DNA from: Rhodocyclales bacterium
Lineage (GTDB): Bacteria; Pseudomonadota; Gammaproteobacteria; Burkholderiales; Rhodocyclaceae
Length of the DNA stretch: 64,000 nucleotides
Reading direction: 5' to 3'
NCBI GenBank assembly: GCA_026399475.1
Contig: JAPLQY010000012.1
Location: 39,957-103,956 of the forward strand
The notes under the pieces are model-generated. The model ran no database searches and had not been told where the DNA came from. It worked only from the letters and a program-made list of their open reading frames with translations. The position numbers and the translations under genes were made by a program. Below, in pieces: positions 62,668 through 64,000 of this stretch (position 1 is its first letter; every line of letters begins with the position of its first letter).

Positions 62668-63334
62668 CGGCATTCCGCTGATGAAAGTGGCGCAGGTGAT
62701 CCGCGACTCGAACCGCGATGTCGGCGGCCGCGTGGTCGAGATGGCCGAGACCGAGTACATGGTGCGCGGCAAGGGCTACCTGCGCGGCAAGTCCGATCTC
62801 GAACTGCTGGTGGTCAAGAGCGAGAAGGGCACGCCGGTGCTGATCCGCGACATCGCCCGCGTCGAACTGGCGCCCGACGAGCGGCGCGGCCTGACCGAAC
62901 TCAACGGCGAGGGCGAAGTGGTGTCGGGTATCGTCATGGCGCGCTACGGCCAGAACGCGCTGGAAGTGATCCACAACATCAAGGAAAAGATCGGCGAAGT
63001 CTCTGCCGGCCTGCCGGCAGGCGTCACGATCGAGACCGTCTACGACCGCTCCGAACTGATCCACCGTGCCATCGAAACCCTGAAGCGGACGCTGGCCGAG
63101 GAATCGATCATCGTCGCCCTGGTCTGCTTCGTTTTCCTGCTGCATGCGCGCAGCGCACTGGTTGCCATTTTGATGCTGCCGGTCGGTATCCTGATCGCCT
63201 TCATCGCCATGCGCCTGCTCGGCATGACTTCCAACCTGATGAGCCTGGGTGGCATCGCCATCGCCATCGGCGCCATGATCGATGCCGCCATCGTCATGAT
63301 CGAGAATGCGCACAAGCACCTGGAGCGCTTGCCT

Positions 63335-63418
63335 CCCCTCTCCCCAACCCCTCCCCCACCAAGGGGGAGGGGCTTCGCTCCCCTCTCCCCTCGCGGGAGA
63401 GGGGTCGGGGGAGAGGGG
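63335..63418 (+). repeat. Three-stem palindromic element inserted in frame in cusA
   Basis: Outer arms CCCCTCTCCCCAACCCC (63335-63351) and GGGGTCGGGGGAGAGGGG (63401-63418) are near-complementary. Inside are two hairpins: CCCCTCCCCC/GGGGGAGGGG (63348-63372) and CCCCTCTCCC/GGGAGAGGGG (63380-63404). It encodes a Pro/Arg/Gly-rich segment (LSPTPPPPRGRGFAPLSP...) absent from CusA relatives at this point. Sequence style matches dispersed extragenic palindromes of GC-rich proteobacteria. Confidence 0.8.
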
Positions 63419-64000
63419 GAAAAGGCCCGCGCCGAAGCCATCATCGCCGCCTGCAAGGAAGTCGGTCCGGCGCTGTTCTTCTCGCTGTTGATCATCACGG
63501 TCTCCTTCCTGCCGGTATTCAGCCTGGAAGGTCAGGAGGGGCGCCTGTTCTCGCCGCTGGCCTACACCAAGACTTTCGCCATGGCCGGCGCGGCGCTGCT
63601 GTCGATCACTCTGGTGCCGGTGCTGATGATGCTGTTCATCCGCGGCAAGATCATGCCGGAAGCGAAGAACCCGGTGAATCGTTTCCTGATCTGGGTCTAT
63701 CGGCCGATCATCGCCTGGGTCATGCGCTGGAAGAAGATGACCATCGTGCTGGCGCTGCTGGCGCTTGGCGTTTCGATCTATCCGGCCTCCCGGCTCGGCT
63801 CCGAGTTCATGCCGACGCTCAACGAAGGCACCTTGTTCTACATGCCGACGTCCTTGCCCGGCATGTCGATCACCAAGGCGGCCGAACTGTTGCAGACGCA
63901 GAACAAGAGCATCAAGAGTTTCCCCGAGGTTGCCTCGGTCTACGGCAAGGCCGGTCGCGCCAATACCGCGACGGATCCGGCGCCGACCGAGATGTTCGAG

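Larger units (their letters stand above)
62044..64000 (+). pseudogene. cusA: CusA heavy-metal efflux RND permease, interrupted and truncated by the window edge
   Basis: An HME-RND pump gene of which about 1.96 kb is in view. The first 196 codons encode TM1 and the start of the porter domain ([31 protein letters not shown]). A 34-bp tandem duplication (62600-62667) shifts the frame by +1 and ends translation at TAA 62632-62634. Removing one copy restores a continuous frame to the end of the window, including TM2-4 with the proton-relay region GAMIDAAIVMIENAHKHLE and the PALFFSLLIITVSFLPVF segment. A palindromic element also lies in frame at 63335-63418. It may be a true recent mutation or a sequencing/assembly error. 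Confidence 0.85.

Noticed and set aside
63040-63498. Minus ORF and the 63306-63491 plus ORF across the cusA insertion
   Set aside because: They exist only because the palindromic element is open in several frames; they end at its borders or soon after.

Overview
The window is GC-rich, densely coded chromosomal DNA from a betaproteobacterium, most likely a member of the Rhodocyclales or a close relative. This rests on gene order and protein type: pilMNOPQ-aroK-aroB-dgt-gltB-gltD, lptM-lysA opposite cyaY, a STAS protein ahead of hslVU, and glmU-glmS. No rRNA, tRNA, CRISPR array or intact insertion sequence was seen. Most of the window is housekeeping, with a few accessory metal-handling and metabolic islands.

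Layout. 0-4 kb: a 2-Cys peroxiredoxin, acyP and metG on the minus strand, then a YefM-YoeB toxin-antitoxin pair. 4.06-4.79 kb: a gene-free stretch of palindromes. 4.8-10 kb: rapZ with a NusG-II protein, a Gx transporter and a Lon-N-domain protein, then mutY/purT on the minus strand and a flavin reductase. 10-14 kb: a LysR regulator divergent from a 68-aa ORF, rlmI and a Tat-exported aldo/keto reductase. 14-18.5 kb: a zinc-uptake cluster (DUF3299, ABC permease, ABC ATPase, ZrgA-like protein, ZIP transporter) divergent from a Zur-type Fur protein, with a perfect inverted repeat between them. 18.6-21.7 kb: STAS protein, hslV, hslU. 21.9-25.1 kb: an AEC transporter, an APH-fold kinase and a divergent enolase paralogue in one tight operon. 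25.3-30.9 kb: an HCCA-isomerase-like protein, a DUF6622 membrane protein, and an RND pump with its adaptor. 30.9-35.1 kb: lysA, lptM, cyaY, mrcA. 35.3-43.4 kb: the type IV pilus assembly operon, shikimate genes and dgt. 43.5-49.8 kb: glutamate synthase. 49.8-57 kb: glmU, glmS, a B12/radical SAM protein and an EF-G paralogue. 57-58.3 kb: a periplasmic cyclohexadienyl dehydratase fused to a secreted chorismate mutase. 58.4-64 kb: a copper/silver efflux cluster (Cys/His-rich small protein, CusF, TolC-type, CusB, CusA) that runs off the right edge.

The most interesting points are these. (1) The transporter-kinase-enolase operon, whose enolase keeps most catalytic residues but has Ala in place of the active-site His and Asp in place of a catalytic Glu. 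(2) cusA, which is broken by an exact 34-bp tandem duplication and separately carries an in-frame, three-stem palindromic element. (3) The PheC-AroQ fusion, which would carry out two consecutive steps of phenylalanine synthesis outside the cytoplasm. (4) The gltB leader, where a promoter is followed at once by two hairpins and a duplicated terminator arm. (5) The zinc cluster with its 9+3+9 palindrome.

Start sites were chosen by hand from ribosome-binding sites, overlaps and family length, so several differ from the ORF track. Promoters and small RNAs were read by eye and carry low confidence.
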